Positions 54,232-63,735 are shown, counted from the stretch's first letter. The stretch is 64,000 nt of DNA from Marinobacter persicus (GCF_002934325.1 NZ_PTIV01000011.1:30601-94600); one strand, 5' to 3'. A program made the numbers and translations. Notes: generated by a model from the letters alone, not told the origin.

Positions 54232-54942
54232 ATGTTTGACTCTATAAAACAATGGCTCTCTGATCGCCGGGGAGGCTCCCTCGGCGATCACGACACAGAC
54301 AACCTCCCCACGCCCAAAAGCGCGGGCGACCAGCCACTGTCAAAGTGCCGCCTGATCGTGCTGGATCTCGAAACCACTGGCCTGAACCCTCAAAAAGATG
54401 AGGTCATTGCCATTGGAGCGGTGGCCATTGAAGGCGAGGCCATCCACCTGAACGACCAGTTCGATCTCATCCTGCGCCGGCCGGACCTCGATATCCGAGA
54501 AACCGTGCTGATTCACGGCATCGGCACCGAGGCATTGACTCATGGCCACGAGACCGAGGATGCTTTGCTGCACTTGCTTGAATGGATGAACGGTGACCCT
54601 ATCCTTGCGTACCATTCGGCCTTCGACCAACGGTTTCTGGAAAAGGCCCTCAAGTCACAGCTAGGATATACCGCTTCCCATCTCTGGATGGATGTGGCCG
54701 AACTGCTGCCGGCATTTTTTCCGAAAGCCGAGATCAAGGGCAAGGGACTGGACCACTGGTCGGAATATTTCGGGCTGGAAGCCAGTGAACGGCACCATGC
54801 AGCCGCTGACGCCCTGGTAACCGCGGAGCTGACACTTATCGCCCTGAACCAGGCCCAGAAAAATGACGTCAAGACACTGAAAACCCTGGTGGACAAACTG
54901 CGCTATCAGCGCCGTTTGCAGGACATGAAGCGCTTTCAGTAA
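54232..54942 (+). CDS. DEDDh 3'-5' exonuclease (DnaQ-like)
   Basis: Exonuclease of 236 residues with the DEDDh motifs: Asp45 and Glu47 in LDLETTG, a central Asp in YHSAFDQRFLEKAL, and the terminal HHAAADALVT. It is not the replicative epsilon subunit: it lacks an epsilon-like C-terminus and lies far from rnhA. Such exonucleases often sit between DUF294 proteins and sodium-solute symporters. It begins 17 nt after the DUF294_C fragment. Confidence 0.88.
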   Translation: MFDSIKQWLSDRRGGSLGDHDTDNLPTPKSAGDQPLSKCRLIVLDLETTGLNPQKDEVIAIGAVAIEGEAIHLNDQFDLILRRPDLDIRETVLIHGIGTEALTHGHETEDALLHLLEWMNGDPILAYHSAFDQRFLEKALKSQLGYTASHLWMDVAELLPAFFPKAEIKGKGLDHWSEYFGLEASERHHAAADALVTAELTLIALNQAQKNDVKTLKTLVDKLRYQRRLQDMKRFQ

Positions 54943-55132
54943 CACCAAGCCATTGGTCAAAAATAAGGCAAGTTATTGAGAGTTAGACTATTTGCCAATA
55001 TCTATAAATTCGCCCAACGGTAAAGTCGGAGGTGACAATAAGGAGAAAAACTTACGTGAATAATAAATTCTCTAGAAATACCTCACCCAAAATCCACCCA
55101 ACCTCCACAATAACAATGCAGGAGTGATGACT

Positions 55133-55396
55133 ATGTCAGGTCACAGCTACGACGCTGAAAACTACTGGAAGGCGAATCTACGCCTTATCTTCGGGAGCCT
55201 CGTTGTTTGGTTCCTGGTGTCTTGTGGCGCCGCAATGATCTTCCGCCCTATGCTTTCGGGCATCTCCGTTGGCGGTACAGACCTCGGCTTCTGGTTCGCC
55301 CAGCAAGGCTCCATTCTTACCTTCATTGTTCTGGTTTTCTTCTATGCCTGGCGCATGAACAAGATCGATGAACAATTCGGCGTAAGCGAGGAGTAA
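55133..55396 (+). CDS. DUF4212 small symporter subunit
   Basis: Small membrane protein of 87 residues with two membrane segments (about 20-42 and 52-72). DUF4212 proteins are the small partner of sodium-solute symporters of the VC_2705 type. I chose the ATG at 55133 (MSGHSYDAENYW), with AGGAG 8 nt upstream; the ATG at 55127 and GTG at 55124 are too close to that site. The gene is 6 nt before the symporter. A 190-bp AT-rich gap precedes it. Confidence 0.9.
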   Translation: MSGHSYDAENYWKANLRLIFGSLVVWFLVSCGAAMIFRPMLSGISVGGTDLGFWFAQQGSILTFIVLVFFYAWRMNKIDEQFGVSEE

Positions 55397-55402
55397 GAAC
55401 CC

Positions 55403-57169
55403 ATGAGCCAATTTGCAATTAACATACTGTTCGTCGGGGCCTCCTTCCTGCTCTATATCGGTATCGCGATCTGGGCCAAGGCAGGTAGCACCAAGGACTT
55501 CTACGTTGCCGGTAGCGGCATTCACCCGATTACCAACGGTGTGGCAATCGGTGCGGACTGGATGTCTGCGGCATCCTTCATCTCCATGGCGGGCCTGATC
55601 GCCGCTGGTGGCTATGCCAACTCCACGTTCCTGATGGGCTGGACTGGCGGTTACGTACTGCTCGCCATGCTGCTGGCTCCGTACCTGCGGAAGTTCGGTA
55701 AGTTCACCGTTCCCGAGTTCATCGGTGATCGCTACTACAGCGATAACGCCCGTATGGTGGCCGTTATCTGTCTGATCGTGGCATCCGTGACCTACGTAAT
55801 CGGTCAAATGGCCGGCGCTGGTGTTGCCTTCTCCCGCTTCCTGGAAGTTGACTCCACCATGGGCCTGATCATCGCGGCTGTTGTTATCTTCTTCTACTCA
55901 GTAATGGGTGGCATGAAGGGCATCACCTACACTCAGGTAGCTCAGTACTGCGTACTGATTGTGGCTTACACAATCCCGGCAGTATTCATCTCCCTGCAGC
56001 TGACAGGCAACCCGATTCCGGCTCTGGGCATGTTCTCCAACCACGCCGACTCCGGCATTCCGCTGCTGACCAAACTGAATCAGGTCATCATGGACCTCGG
56101 TTTCAGCAAGTATACCGCTGACGTGGACAACAAGCTGAACATGGTACTGTTCACGCTGACCCTGATGATCGGTACAGCTGGTCTGCCGCACGTAATCATC
56201 CGCTTCTTCACCGTTCGGAAGGTTACTGATGCGCGCTGGTCTGGCGGTTGGGCTCTGGTATTCATCGCCCTGCTGTACCTGACTGCTCCGGCTGTTGCTT
56301 CCATGGCTCGCCTGAACATCATGACCACCATCTACCCGGATGGCACTGACGCGGCTCCGATCCTGTACGAAGATCGTCCAAACTGGATCAAAGAGTGGGA
56401 AGTGACTGGTCTGATTCAGTTTGAAGACAAGAACAACGACGGACGCATCCAGTACTACAACGACTCCGAAGCCTTCGCGCCTGAAGCAGAAGCCCGTGGC
56501 TGGGAGGGTAACGAATTCAGCTACAACCGGGACATTCTGGTACTGGCCAACCCTGAAATCGCCAACCTTCCGGGTTGGGTTATTGGTCTGATCGCTGCCG
56601 GTGGTCTGGCTGCGGCACTGTCCACTGCGGCAGGTCTGTTGCTGGCTATCTCCTCTGCAATCAGTCATGACTTGATCAAGGGTCGCTTTAACCCGAACAT
56701 CAGTGACAAAGGTGAGTTGCTCGCGGCGCGTATTTCGATGGCCGTCGCTATCGTGGTTGCGACGTATCTGGGTGCTAACCCTCCAGGCTTCGCCGCACAG
56801 GTAGTAGCACTGGCCTTCGGTATCGCGGCAGCCTCGCTGTTCCCGGCACTGATGATGGGTATCTTCTCCAAGCGGGTGAACAACGTTGGCGCCATCGCCG
56901 GCATGCTGGCTGGTCTGGTGTTCACACTGTGCTACATCTTCACCTACAAGGGCTGGCTGTTCATCCCGGGCACCAACAACCTGGCAGACACCCCGGAAAA
57001 CTGGGTAATGGGTATCTCCCCGCTGTCTATCGGTGCCATTGGTGCAATCATCAACTTCGCGGTAGCCTTCGCGGTATCTCGCGCGACTGCTGAGCCGCCT
57101 CAGGAGATTCAGGAACTGGTCGAAAGCGTCCGTTACCCACGTGGTGCCGGTGCAGCTCAGGACCACTAA
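55403..57169 (+). CDS. Sodium:solute symporter, VC_2705/acetate-permease-like
   Basis: Cation-driven transporter of 588 residues with 13 or more membrane segments. The family blocks are DFYVAGSGIHPITNGVAIGADWMSAASFI near the N-terminus and GLPHVIIRFFTVRKVTDAR, close to ActP-type monocarboxylate permeases. A large loop (about 310-385) is acidic. Codon choice is biased to GGT/GCT/CTG, as in well-expressed genes. Acetate or a related small acid is the likely substrate by family; context with an SLC5-type sensor kinase supports that. Confidence 0.9.
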   Translation: MSQFAINILFVGASFLLYIGIAIWAKAGSTKDFYVAGSGIHPITNGVAIGADWMSAASFISMAGLIAAGGYANSTFLMGWTGGYVLLAMLLAPYLRKFGKFTVPEFIGDRYYSDNARMVAVICLIVASVTYVIGQMAGAGVAFSRFLEVDSTMGLIIAAVVIFFYSVMGGMKGITYTQVAQYCVLIVAYTIPAVFISLQLTGNPIPALGMFSNHADSGIPLLTKLNQVIMDLGFSKYTADVDNKLNMVLFTLTLMIGTAGLPHVIIRFFTVRKVTDARWSGGWALVFIALLYLTAPAVASMARLNIMTTIYPDGTDAAPILYEDRPNWIKEWEVTGLIQFEDKNNDGRIQYYNDSEAFAPEAEARGWEGNEFSYNRDILVLANPEIANLPGWVIGLIAAGGLAAALSTAAGLLLAISSAISHDLIKGRFNPNISDKGELLAARISMAVAIVVATYLGANPPGFAAQVVALAFGIAAASLFPALMMGIFSKRVNNVGAIAGMLAGLVFTLCYIFTYKGWLFIPGTNNLADTPENWVMGISPLSIGAIGAIINFAVAFAVSRATAEPPQEIQELVESVRYPRGAGAAQDH

Positions 57170-57222
57170 CCTGACTAAAAGCCTGAATCATTGCATAATG
57201 ATGCAGTGAAAGGTTGAACCAG

Positions 57223-57259
57223 ACGGGCTTCCTCACCGAGGGAGCCCGTTCTTTTTTTT
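57223..57259 (+). terminator. Intrinsic terminator after the symporter gene
   Basis: ACGGGCTTCCTC and GAGGGAGCCCGT form a stem with a short loop, followed by TTCTTTTTTTT. It lies about 54 nt past the symporter stop and separates it from the small membrane-protein gene. Confidence 0.85.
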
Positions 57260-57273
57260 GAGGAAAGCATTAT

Positions 57274-57780
57274 ATGTTCTGGAACTTATTAGCCACGGTC
57301 ATTTGCGGCCTGGGTGCAGCCGGCTTTGCCCTGGGGATTCGCGCGATCACCGCCAAACGCGCTCCGAAGTGGCTGATCCCCGTATTTGCCGGACTGGGCA
57401 TGCTGGGCTATCTGGTGTATAGCGAATACACTTGGTTTGAACACAAAAAGTCGCTACTGCCGGAAGAGGCCGTTGTGGTATCCACCGAAGAGGAAGGCGT
57501 TTACTTCCGTCCCTGGACTTTCATTTTCCCTTACGTCACCGCATTCTCAGCCGTTGACGTCAATGGTATTAACCCGGTTCCAAACAGCGAAGGCGTGAAG
57601 CAGTTTGTCCTGTACCGGTTCGAGCAGACCTTTACGGATTCCGTGTCTCACCGGCCCCACCTGCTCAATTGCCAAACCCGGGAACTGGTTCCGCTCAGCC
57701 CCGACGGCAAGCCAAACGTTGACAGTCTCAAGGTGATATCCACCGGCGACTCTCTGTACAAGACGGTGTGTGGCTCCTGA
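57274..57780 (+). CDS. Small membrane protein of unknown function
   Basis: Protein of 168 residues with two N-terminal membrane segments (about 3-25 and 31-50) and a probable extracytoplasmic domain with two Cys (near 139 and 166) that could form a disulfide. I do not recognise the family. It starts 15 nt after a strong terminator, with GAGGAAAG just before the ATG, so its promoter must lie inside or before that terminator. The sensor kinase gene follows after 27 nt. Confidence 0.7.
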   Translation: MFWNLLATVICGLGAAGFALGIRAITAKRAPKWLIPVFAGLGMLGYLVYSEYTWFEHKKSLLPEEAVVVSTEEEGVYFRPWTFIFPYVTAFSAVDVNGINPVPNSEGVKQFVLYRFEQTFTDSVSHRPHLLNCQTRELVPLSPDGKPNVDSLKVISTGDSLYKTVCGS

Positions 57781-57807
57781 ATCCCCAACAGAGGGTAATC
57801 TGCCGGT

Positions 57808-60800
57808 ATGATTAGTGTCTGGCTGCTTGTAGTAATATCCATCAGCTACATTTCAGTGTTGTTCTTTGTAGCCTGGGCAGGCGACCGACACCCCGGACTG
57901 TACCGACAAAGAACAACACGAGCCCACATCTACGCGCTGTCACTGGCCGTTTACTTCACTTCATGGACGTTTTACGGTGCCGTTGGGCGCGCAAGCCAGG
58001 AAGGCTTCGCGTTTCTGCCCATCTATCTGGGGCCATTGCTCGCATTTCTCTTCTTTGCTCCCCTGTTGCGTCGAATTATCTTCATCAGTAAACGCAACAG
58101 CAGTACCTCCATTGCCGACTTCATCGCTTCCCGGTACGGCAAGTCTCAGCTACTCGGGGCCATGGTGGCGATTTTCGCGTTGTTTGGCAGCGTTCCCTAC
58201 ATTGCCCTGCAGCTCAAAGCCATTGCCATGGGCTTTAACGTCCTGTCGACCTCAGAGGCAGGCCACCTGGAACTCAGTCCAGCTGCCTGGAATGACTCGG
58301 CCTGGTATATCACCCTGGCCCTGGCGGTATTCACCGTCCTGTTCGGCACCCGGCACCTGGAATCCACCGAGCATCATCGGGGCATGATCCAGGCGGTTGC
58401 CTTTGAGTCGCTGATCAAACTGGTGGCCTTCGTGGCCGTCGGCTTGTTTGTTGGCTACGGCCTGTTCAATGGCTTTGGCGACCTTCTCAATCGCGTCACC
58501 CAGGCGGACCTGCTGGGAACATTAACCTCCGACGGGGTTGAAGCACCGGCATTCATTACCCAGACCCTGATCGCCATGCTTGCCATCATCTGCCTGCCCC
58601 GGCAGTTCCACGTCATGGTGGTGGAAAACACCGATCATCGGGATTTCCAGGTCGCCCGCTGGGCCATGCCAATCTATCTGTTGATCGCCAGTGCCTTTGT
58701 GCTGCCCATCGCAGCTGCAGGGCTTCTCAGTCCAGGGTTGGCCGGCATTGATCCGGACATTATTATTCTTCAGCTTCCCATTATGGCCGGCCAGGAGTGG
58801 CTGGCCGTACTGGCCTTCCTTGGCGGCGGCTCGGCCGCTGCGGCCATGGTTATCGTGTGTTCGGTGGCCATCGCCACGATGATCAGCAACGAGATCGTCA
58901 TGCCCGGGTTGCTGAAATTCTTTCGCCCGCGCATGAACCGCCGAACGGACTTGAGTTTCCTGCTCTTGACGATCCGCAGGGTCGCCATCTTTGTGGTGCT
59001 CCTCACGGCCTATGGGTTCTACCGCATGGCGGGTGCGGATTACAGCCTCACGGCTTTCGGCCTGCTCTCGTTTGCCGCAGCAGCACAATTCGGCCCGGCC
59101 CTGGTGGGTGGCATACTTTGGCGCGAAGGCAACCTCACCGGCGCCACCTGGGGGCTGGGTCTTGGCTTTCTGATGTGGTGTTACACGCTCCTGCTCCCCG
59201 CACTGGCCGCCACAGGCTGGATCCCCGGCGACATTATCGAGCAAGGCCTGTTTGGCTGGGAATGGACCCGCCCTACTGCCCTTTTCGGCTCCCAACTGGA
59301 CCAGCTCAGCCACGGCATTCTCTGGAGCCTGGGCGTTAATACCATGGTGTACATTTGCCTCTCCCTGGTGACGCGCCAAAGCATCCGCGAAAAATTCCAG
59401 GTAGCGGCGTTTTTCCATGAACCACAGCCCAAAGGCGAAAGCCCCCAACAGCAAAGCTGGCAGGGCCAGATCCGCGTTTCCGATTTACAAGCACTTGCCG
59501 ACCGTTTCATGGGCGAGGAACGTGCCAAGAGCGCCTTCCGACATTATGAAAGGCGCAATGCCACACGGCTGTATGCCCATCGACCTGCCTCCACCCACTT
59601 GATGAAATACGTGGAACGCCAGCTGGCCTCGGTCATTGGTGCGTCGACGGCCCGCGTCGTCCTTGAATCCACGCTGACTGGTCGCGACATGCAGATCGAG
59701 GATGTGGTCAGCATTGTCGACGAGGCATCCCAGGCCATGACCTTCAGCCGTGAGTTGCTGCAGTCGGCCATCGAAAACATCAGTCTCGGGGTGTCGGTGG
59801 TCAACCATCGGCAGCAACTGGTGGTCTGGAATCACCATTACCTTGAAATGTTCAATTATCCGGAAGGGTTTGTGCGGGTTGGACGCCCGGTCGAAGACCT
59901 GATGCGCTACAACCTTACCAGCGCCAACATGCCGGCACGCCGTATCGACCAGATCATCAAGAACCGGTGCGACAGCATGCGCAACGGCGAAGCAATGTCC
60001 TACGAACGTCAGCGCCCGGACGGCATGGTGGTGCGTATTGACGGCAACCCAATGCCCGGTGGCGGCTATGTAACGACGTATCAGGACGTCACCACCATGC
60101 GGCGCACGGAACAAGCGCTGAAAGAAACCAATACGTATCTGGAACAGCGGGTTCGGGAACGGACGCAGGAGCTGCAGGTCATCAACGAACAGATGCTCAA
60201 GGCCAAGTCCGTTGCCGAACAGGCCAACCAGAGCAAAACCCGGTTCCTCGCCTCGGCGAGCCATGACCTGCTACAGCCCTTGAACGCGGCCCGCCTGTTT
60301 ACATCCGCACTGGCTGGCAAGGTTAATGAAGGCGAGACCCGGGAACTGGTTGACCATATCGACAGCTCCCTGGGCGCCGCCGAAGAAATCATCAGCACAC
60401 TGCTTGATATTTCAAAGCTGGATGCCGGTGCACTGGAAGCTGACATCAGCACGTTCAATATCAACGATCTATTGCGTCACCTGGCGACTGAATTCTCCGC
60501 CATTGCCAAAGATCAAGGCCTTAAGCTACACGTTGTGCCAAGCTCTGCATGGGTTCGGTCAGACGCGAAGCTTCTCCGGCGCGTGATCCAGAACTTCCTG
60601 TCCAACGCCATTCGCTATACCGAAACCGGCAAGATTCTTCTAGGCTGCCGGCGACTGAATGGGTTCCTGCGAATCGAAGTTCTGGATACCGGCCCAGGCA
60701 TGTCCGATGACCAACTTACCCATATTTTTGAGGAATTCCGCCGGTTCCAGCACGGGCGGGACCAGAAGGGGCTGGGTCTCGGGCTCGCAATCGTTGATCG

Positions 60801-61323
60801 CATCAGTGGCATGCTGAACCATCCCATCAGTGTTCATTCTATCCAGGGCAAGGGCAGCACTTTTGGTATCACCGTGCCACTGGCCGTTGGCGATCACCCA
60901 GCCATGATTAACAGCACACCCAGCAGCTCCCGCCGGGTATCCAGCCTCGGCGGCCTGCACGTGCTTTGCATCGACAATGACGCGGCTATACTGCAGGGCA
61001 TGGTGGCCTTGCTGGGTAACTGGAAATGCAACGTCACCGCTGCACAAAGCCTTGAAGACGCCCTGAGCAAGCTTGAGGGGCGCCAGCCAGACATGATTCT
61101 GGCTGACTATCAGCTTGATGATGACCGAAACGGTCTCGATGCCATGGACGCCATCCGAGAAGCCTTGAACCCGGACATTCCGGGCATACTGATCACCGGT
61201 TACATGGCGCCGGAAGTCAGGGATGATGCCATGAATCGCGGCTATCAGGTCCTGTACAAACCGGTAAAACCAGCCGCCCTCAGAGCCCTTGTTAACAAAC
61301 AACTGAAGCAGAAACGCCCATGA
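57808..61323 (+). CDS. SLC5-type hybrid sensor histidine kinase
   Basis: 1171-residue sensor. An N-terminal sodium-solute-symporter-like domain with about 13 membrane segments (1-520) is followed by a STAC-like linker, a PAS domain (about 640-760) and a coiled coil. Then come HisKA with phospho-acceptor His819 (SASHDLLQPL), an ATPase domain with DTGPGM and GLGLGLAIVDRI, and a C-terminal receiver (about 1050-1165) with Asp1100 (ADYQL). CrbS-type kinases with this layout control acetate use (acs) in Vibrio and Pseudomonas. It overlaps the next gene by 4 nt. Confidence 0.9.
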   Translation: MISVWLLVVISISYISVLFFVAWAGDRHPGLYRQRTTRAHIYALSLAVYFTSWTFYGAVGRASQEGFAFLPIYLGPLLAFLFFAPLLRRIIFISKRNSSTSIADFIASRYGKSQLLGAMVAIFALFGSVPYIALQLKAIAMGFNVLSTSEAGHLELSPAAWNDSAWYITLALAVFTVLFGTRHLESTEHHRGMIQAVAFESLIKLVAFVAVGLFVGYGLFNGFGDLLNRVTQADLLGTLTSDGVEAPAFITQTLIAMLAIICLPRQFHVMVVENTDHRDFQVARWAMPIYLLIASAFVLPIAAAGLLSPGLAGIDPDIIILQLPIMAGQEWLAVLAFLGGGSAAAAMVIVCSVAIATMISNEIVMPGLLKFFRPRMNRRTDLSFLLLTIRRVAIFVVLLTAYGFYRMAGADYSLTAFGLLSFAAAAQFGPALVGGILWREGNLTGATWGLGLGFLMWCYTLLLPALAATGWIPGDIIEQGLFGWEWTRPTALFGSQLDQLSHGILWSLGVNTMVYICLSLVTRQSIREKFQVAAFFHEPQPKGESPQQQSWQGQIRVSDLQALADRFMGEERAKSAFRHYERRNATRLYAHRPASTHLMKYVERQLASVIGASTARVVLESTLTGRDMQIEDVVSIVDEASQAMTFSRELLQSAIENISLGVSVVNHRQQLVVWNHHYLEMFNYPEGFVRVGRPVEDLMRYNLTSANMPARRIDQIIKNRCDSMRNGEAMSYERQRPDGMVVRIDGNPMPGGGYVTTYQDVTTMRRTEQALKETNTYLEQRVRERTQELQVINEQMLKAKSVAEQANQSKTRFLASASHDLLQPLNAARLFTSALAGKVNEGETRELVDHIDSSLGAAEEIISTLLDISKLDAGALEADISTFNINDLLRHLATEFSAIAKDQGLKLHVVPSSAWVRSDAKLLRRVIQNFLSNAIRYTETGKILLGCRRLNGFLRIEVLDTGPGMSDDQLTHIFEEFRRFQHGRDQKGLGLGLAIVDRISGMLNHPISVHSIQGKGSTFGITVPLAVGDHPAMINSTPSSSRRVSSLGGLHVLCIDNDAAILQGMVALLGNWKCNVTAAQSLEDALSKLEGRQPDMILADYQLDDDRNGLDAMDAIREALNPDIPGILITGYMAPEVRDDAMNRGYQVLYKPVKPAALRALVNKQLKQKRP

Positions 61324-62963
61324 ATCGATCTGAACAAAGCGAGCTGGCAAATCCCTTTGGCAAATTGAGCTTTCTCGTTGTCGATGATTTCGAGAACTTT
61401 CGCTTGTCCATGCGCCAGATGCTGCGTAGCTGTGGCGCCGAAGACATCCAGCTGGTGGCCCATGCCACTGCCGCTATTCAGCATTGCAGCTATAACCATG
61501 TTGACGTGGTGCTTTGCGATTACAATCTGGGCGAAGGCAAAAACGGGCAGCATATTCTCGAAGAATTACGCCATAAAAAGCTGCTCAAACGTTCCTCGCT
61601 TTTTCTGATGGTCACCGCCGAAACGTCCAAGGAAATGGTGATGGGTGCGCGCGAATACCAACCTGACGCCTACCTGACCAAACCCATCAACCGCGCGGTA
61701 CTTGAGAAGCGACTGGGCAGCCTGATTCGTCAGCGCAATACCCTGTTACCCATCAACCGGGAAATCGACCGCGAAAACTATCCAAAAGCCATCACCCTTT
61801 GCCTTGAGATGCTGAACAAGCACCCAAGGTACAAAACCTGGCTCATGAAAACCCTGGGGGAACTCTATCTCGAAGTTGGCGACCTTGCCCATGCCCAGAA
61901 AACGTATGAGGACGTCCTGGCTCAGCGGGAACTGTCCTGGGCGCGCCTTGGCCGCTGCCGCGTACTGCTGGCAAACCGCCAGTTTGATGAGGCTATCAAT
62001 GACCTGAGGGCCCTGATTGAAAAGCATCCTGACTACATGGAAGCCTACGACCTGCTCGCTGAAACGCTCGAGAAACAGGGTAAGACGCCTCAGGCCCAGC
62101 GAATCCTTGAGAAAGCCTCAGAGCACTCGCCCAATGCCCTGCTGCGCCAGAAACACCTGGCAGAGGTGGCCACCAGCAACCAGGACGTGGACACCGCCTC
62201 GGAGGCTTGGCGTCAGACGGTAAACCTCGGAACCTATTCGATCCACGATGCACCTGACCACTATCTCTCACTGGCACAAAGTCTATCGGACCTGAGCGAG
62301 GGCGATCTTGACGCCGAAGGCGCCGAGCGTGCCAATGAAGCGCTGAGTGTGTTGTCCAAAATGGAAAAGCGGTTCGCCGAGGATGAAATCCTTCCGCTCC
62401 GTAGCAAGATCATTCAAAGCCGTGTCCACGCAGGCCAAGGCCACAACCGGGAAGCGGAGAAGCTATTGAAGGAAGTCTCCACGGAAATGGAAAACCAACA
62501 GAACATGTCTGCGGACATGGGGCTGGACTATGCCAAGACATTATTCCGGCTCGGTCGTGACCAGGACGCCAAGAGCCTGCTGGGCAAACTGGCGGCACAG
62601 TTTGATAACGACAGCGACGTTTTACAGCAAATTGAGGGTCTTCTCGACGAGCCCGTTGGCTTCCGCCAAAAACTCAAAGCCAGGGAGTTTAACCGCGACG
62701 GTATCCGGGCGTTCGAGGAAGGCAACCTGGATGCTGCGATAAAGACGTTTGAGAAGGCGCTTGAGATCGTCCCTGACCATGCTTCTCTGAACCTCAACCT
62801 GATCCAGGTCCTATTAAAAAAGCACCAGCAGGAGCCTTCTAACCGCGCTCTTCTGGCCACCTGTCAAAAACGACTCAAACGGCTTGAGGGACTACCAGAA
62901 CAACATCGCCAATATCGCCGATACATTGCTTTGAGCCAAAAACTGAAAGGACTGACCGCATGA
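61320..62963 (+). CDS. Response regulator with TPR repeats
   Basis: 547 residues: a receiver domain (about 17-135) with phospho-acceptor Asp67 (LCDYNLG), the Thr in MVTAE and Lys in LTKPI all conserved, followed by tetratricopeptide-like repeats from about 145 to the end. There is no DNA-binding output domain, so it probably works by protein contact. It is coupled by 4-nt overlaps to the kinases on both sides (ATGA at each junction). Confidence 0.85.
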   Translation: MNRSEQSELANPFGKLSFLVVDDFENFRLSMRQMLRSCGAEDIQLVAHATAAIQHCSYNHVDVVLCDYNLGEGKNGQHILEELRHKKLLKRSSLFLMVTAETSKEMVMGAREYQPDAYLTKPINRAVLEKRLGSLIRQRNTLLPINREIDRENYPKAITLCLEMLNKHPRYKTWLMKTLGELYLEVGDLAHAQKTYEDVLAQRELSWARLGRCRVLLANRQFDEAINDLRALIEKHPDYMEAYDLLAETLEKQGKTPQAQRILEKASEHSPNALLRQKHLAEVATSNQDVDTASEAWRQTVNLGTYSIHDAPDHYLSLAQSLSDLSEGDLDAEGAERANEALSVLSKMEKRFAEDEILPLRSKIIQSRVHAGQGHNREAEKLLKEVSTEMENQQNMSADMGLDYAKTLFRLGRDQDAKSLLGKLAAQFDNDSDVLQQIEGLLDEPVGFRQKLKAREFNRDGIRAFEEGNLDAAIKTFEKALEIVPDHASLNLNLIQVLLKKHQQEPSNRALLATCQKRLKRLEGLPEQHRQYRRYIALSQKLKGLTA

Positions 62964-63640
62964 CAGACCAGAACATCGATTTTTCAATGGTACTGGCTTC
63001 CGCCGTGCATGACATGAAGAACTCCTTGGGGATGTTGATCAACAGCCTCGACGAGCTGCGGATGGATCATAAGGAAGCCCTGGCCCACTCCAATCAGTTC
63101 AACATGCTTCAATACGAAGCTGAGCGCATGCACAACGACCTGGTTCAGCTTCTTGGCATTTATCGGCTGGGCCAGGACAACCTGGTCGCCAACGTTGATG
63201 AGCATTTTGTGCCTGACTTTCTGTCCGAACAACTGGCGCGTCATGTCCCCCTCCTCGACGGCCTCGGTATCCAGTATTCGATTGAAGCCGATGACATCAA
63301 CGGTTTTTTTGACGAACACCTTCTTACCGGCGTTCTGAACAACACCATTAACAATGCCATTCGCTATACCAAAAGCCAGCTCAGGTTAACGGCAAGGGAC
63401 GAAGATGGCTATCTGGTGATTGGAGTAGAGGACGACGGTGCGGGCTACCCCGAAAGCATGCAGCATACAGGAACGCTTAATTTCAAGTCGCTGGACTTCA
63501 AAGGCGGAAGCACCAGCCTGGGGCTGTTCTTTGCCTCATCCATTGCCGCGATGCATAACGAAGGGGAGCGCATTGGCTCTATCAAGCTTCACAATGGTGG
63601 TGAGCTTGGGGGTGGGGTGTTTGAGATCTGGTTGCCTTAG
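62960..63640 (+). CDS. Small cytosolic histidine kinase
   Basis: 226 residues with no membrane segment or obvious sensor domain. A short dimerisation helix carries the H-box-like SAVHDMKNSLG (His17), and a GHKL ATPase domain shows the N-box NNTINNAIRY, the G1 box VEDDGAGYP and GGSTSLGLFFASSIAA. It may phosphorylate the receiver of its neighbour or act as a phosphatase. Last gene of the signalling operon; a terminator follows. Confidence 0.85.
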   Translation: MTDQNIDFSMVLASAVHDMKNSLGMLINSLDELRMDHKEALAHSNQFNMLQYEAERMHNDLVQLLGIYRLGQDNLVANVDEHFVPDFLSEQLARHVPLLDGLGIQYSIEADDINGFFDEHLLTGVLNNTINNAIRYTKSQLRLTARDEDGYLVIGVEDDGAGYPESMQHTGTLNFKSLDFKGGSTSLGLFFASSIAAMHNEGERIGSIKLHNGGELGGGVFEIWLP

Positions 63641-63670
63641 GCAACCTCTTTTTTGTTTATCGCAGCTAAT

Positions 63671-63704
63671 AAAAAACCCCCGTCGGCGAACCGGCGGGGG
63701 TTTT
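63671..63704. terminator. Terminator 1 between the kinase operon and the rRNA genes
   Basis: CCCCCGTCGG and CCGGCGGGGG form a 10-bp stem with a CGAA tetraloop, with an A-run before it and TTTT after it. It can stop transcription from either side: the kinase operon (plus) and the rRNA operon (minus). Confidence 0.85.
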
Positions 63705-63709
63705 AGGTA

Positions 63710-63735
63710 TTAAGAGCCTGACGATGACCTACTTT
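63710..63735 (-). repeat. Fragment of a second 5S rRNA 3' end
   Basis: The 20 bases at 63714-63733 are identical to the 3' end of the 5S gene at 63908-63927, and 24 of 26 bases match over the wider stretch. A further CCCATGTGA (minus strand, 63816-63824) matches an inner 5S segment. The piece is followed on the minus strand by terminator 1, so the region looks like a damaged second 5S-terminator unit. Confidence 0.6.
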
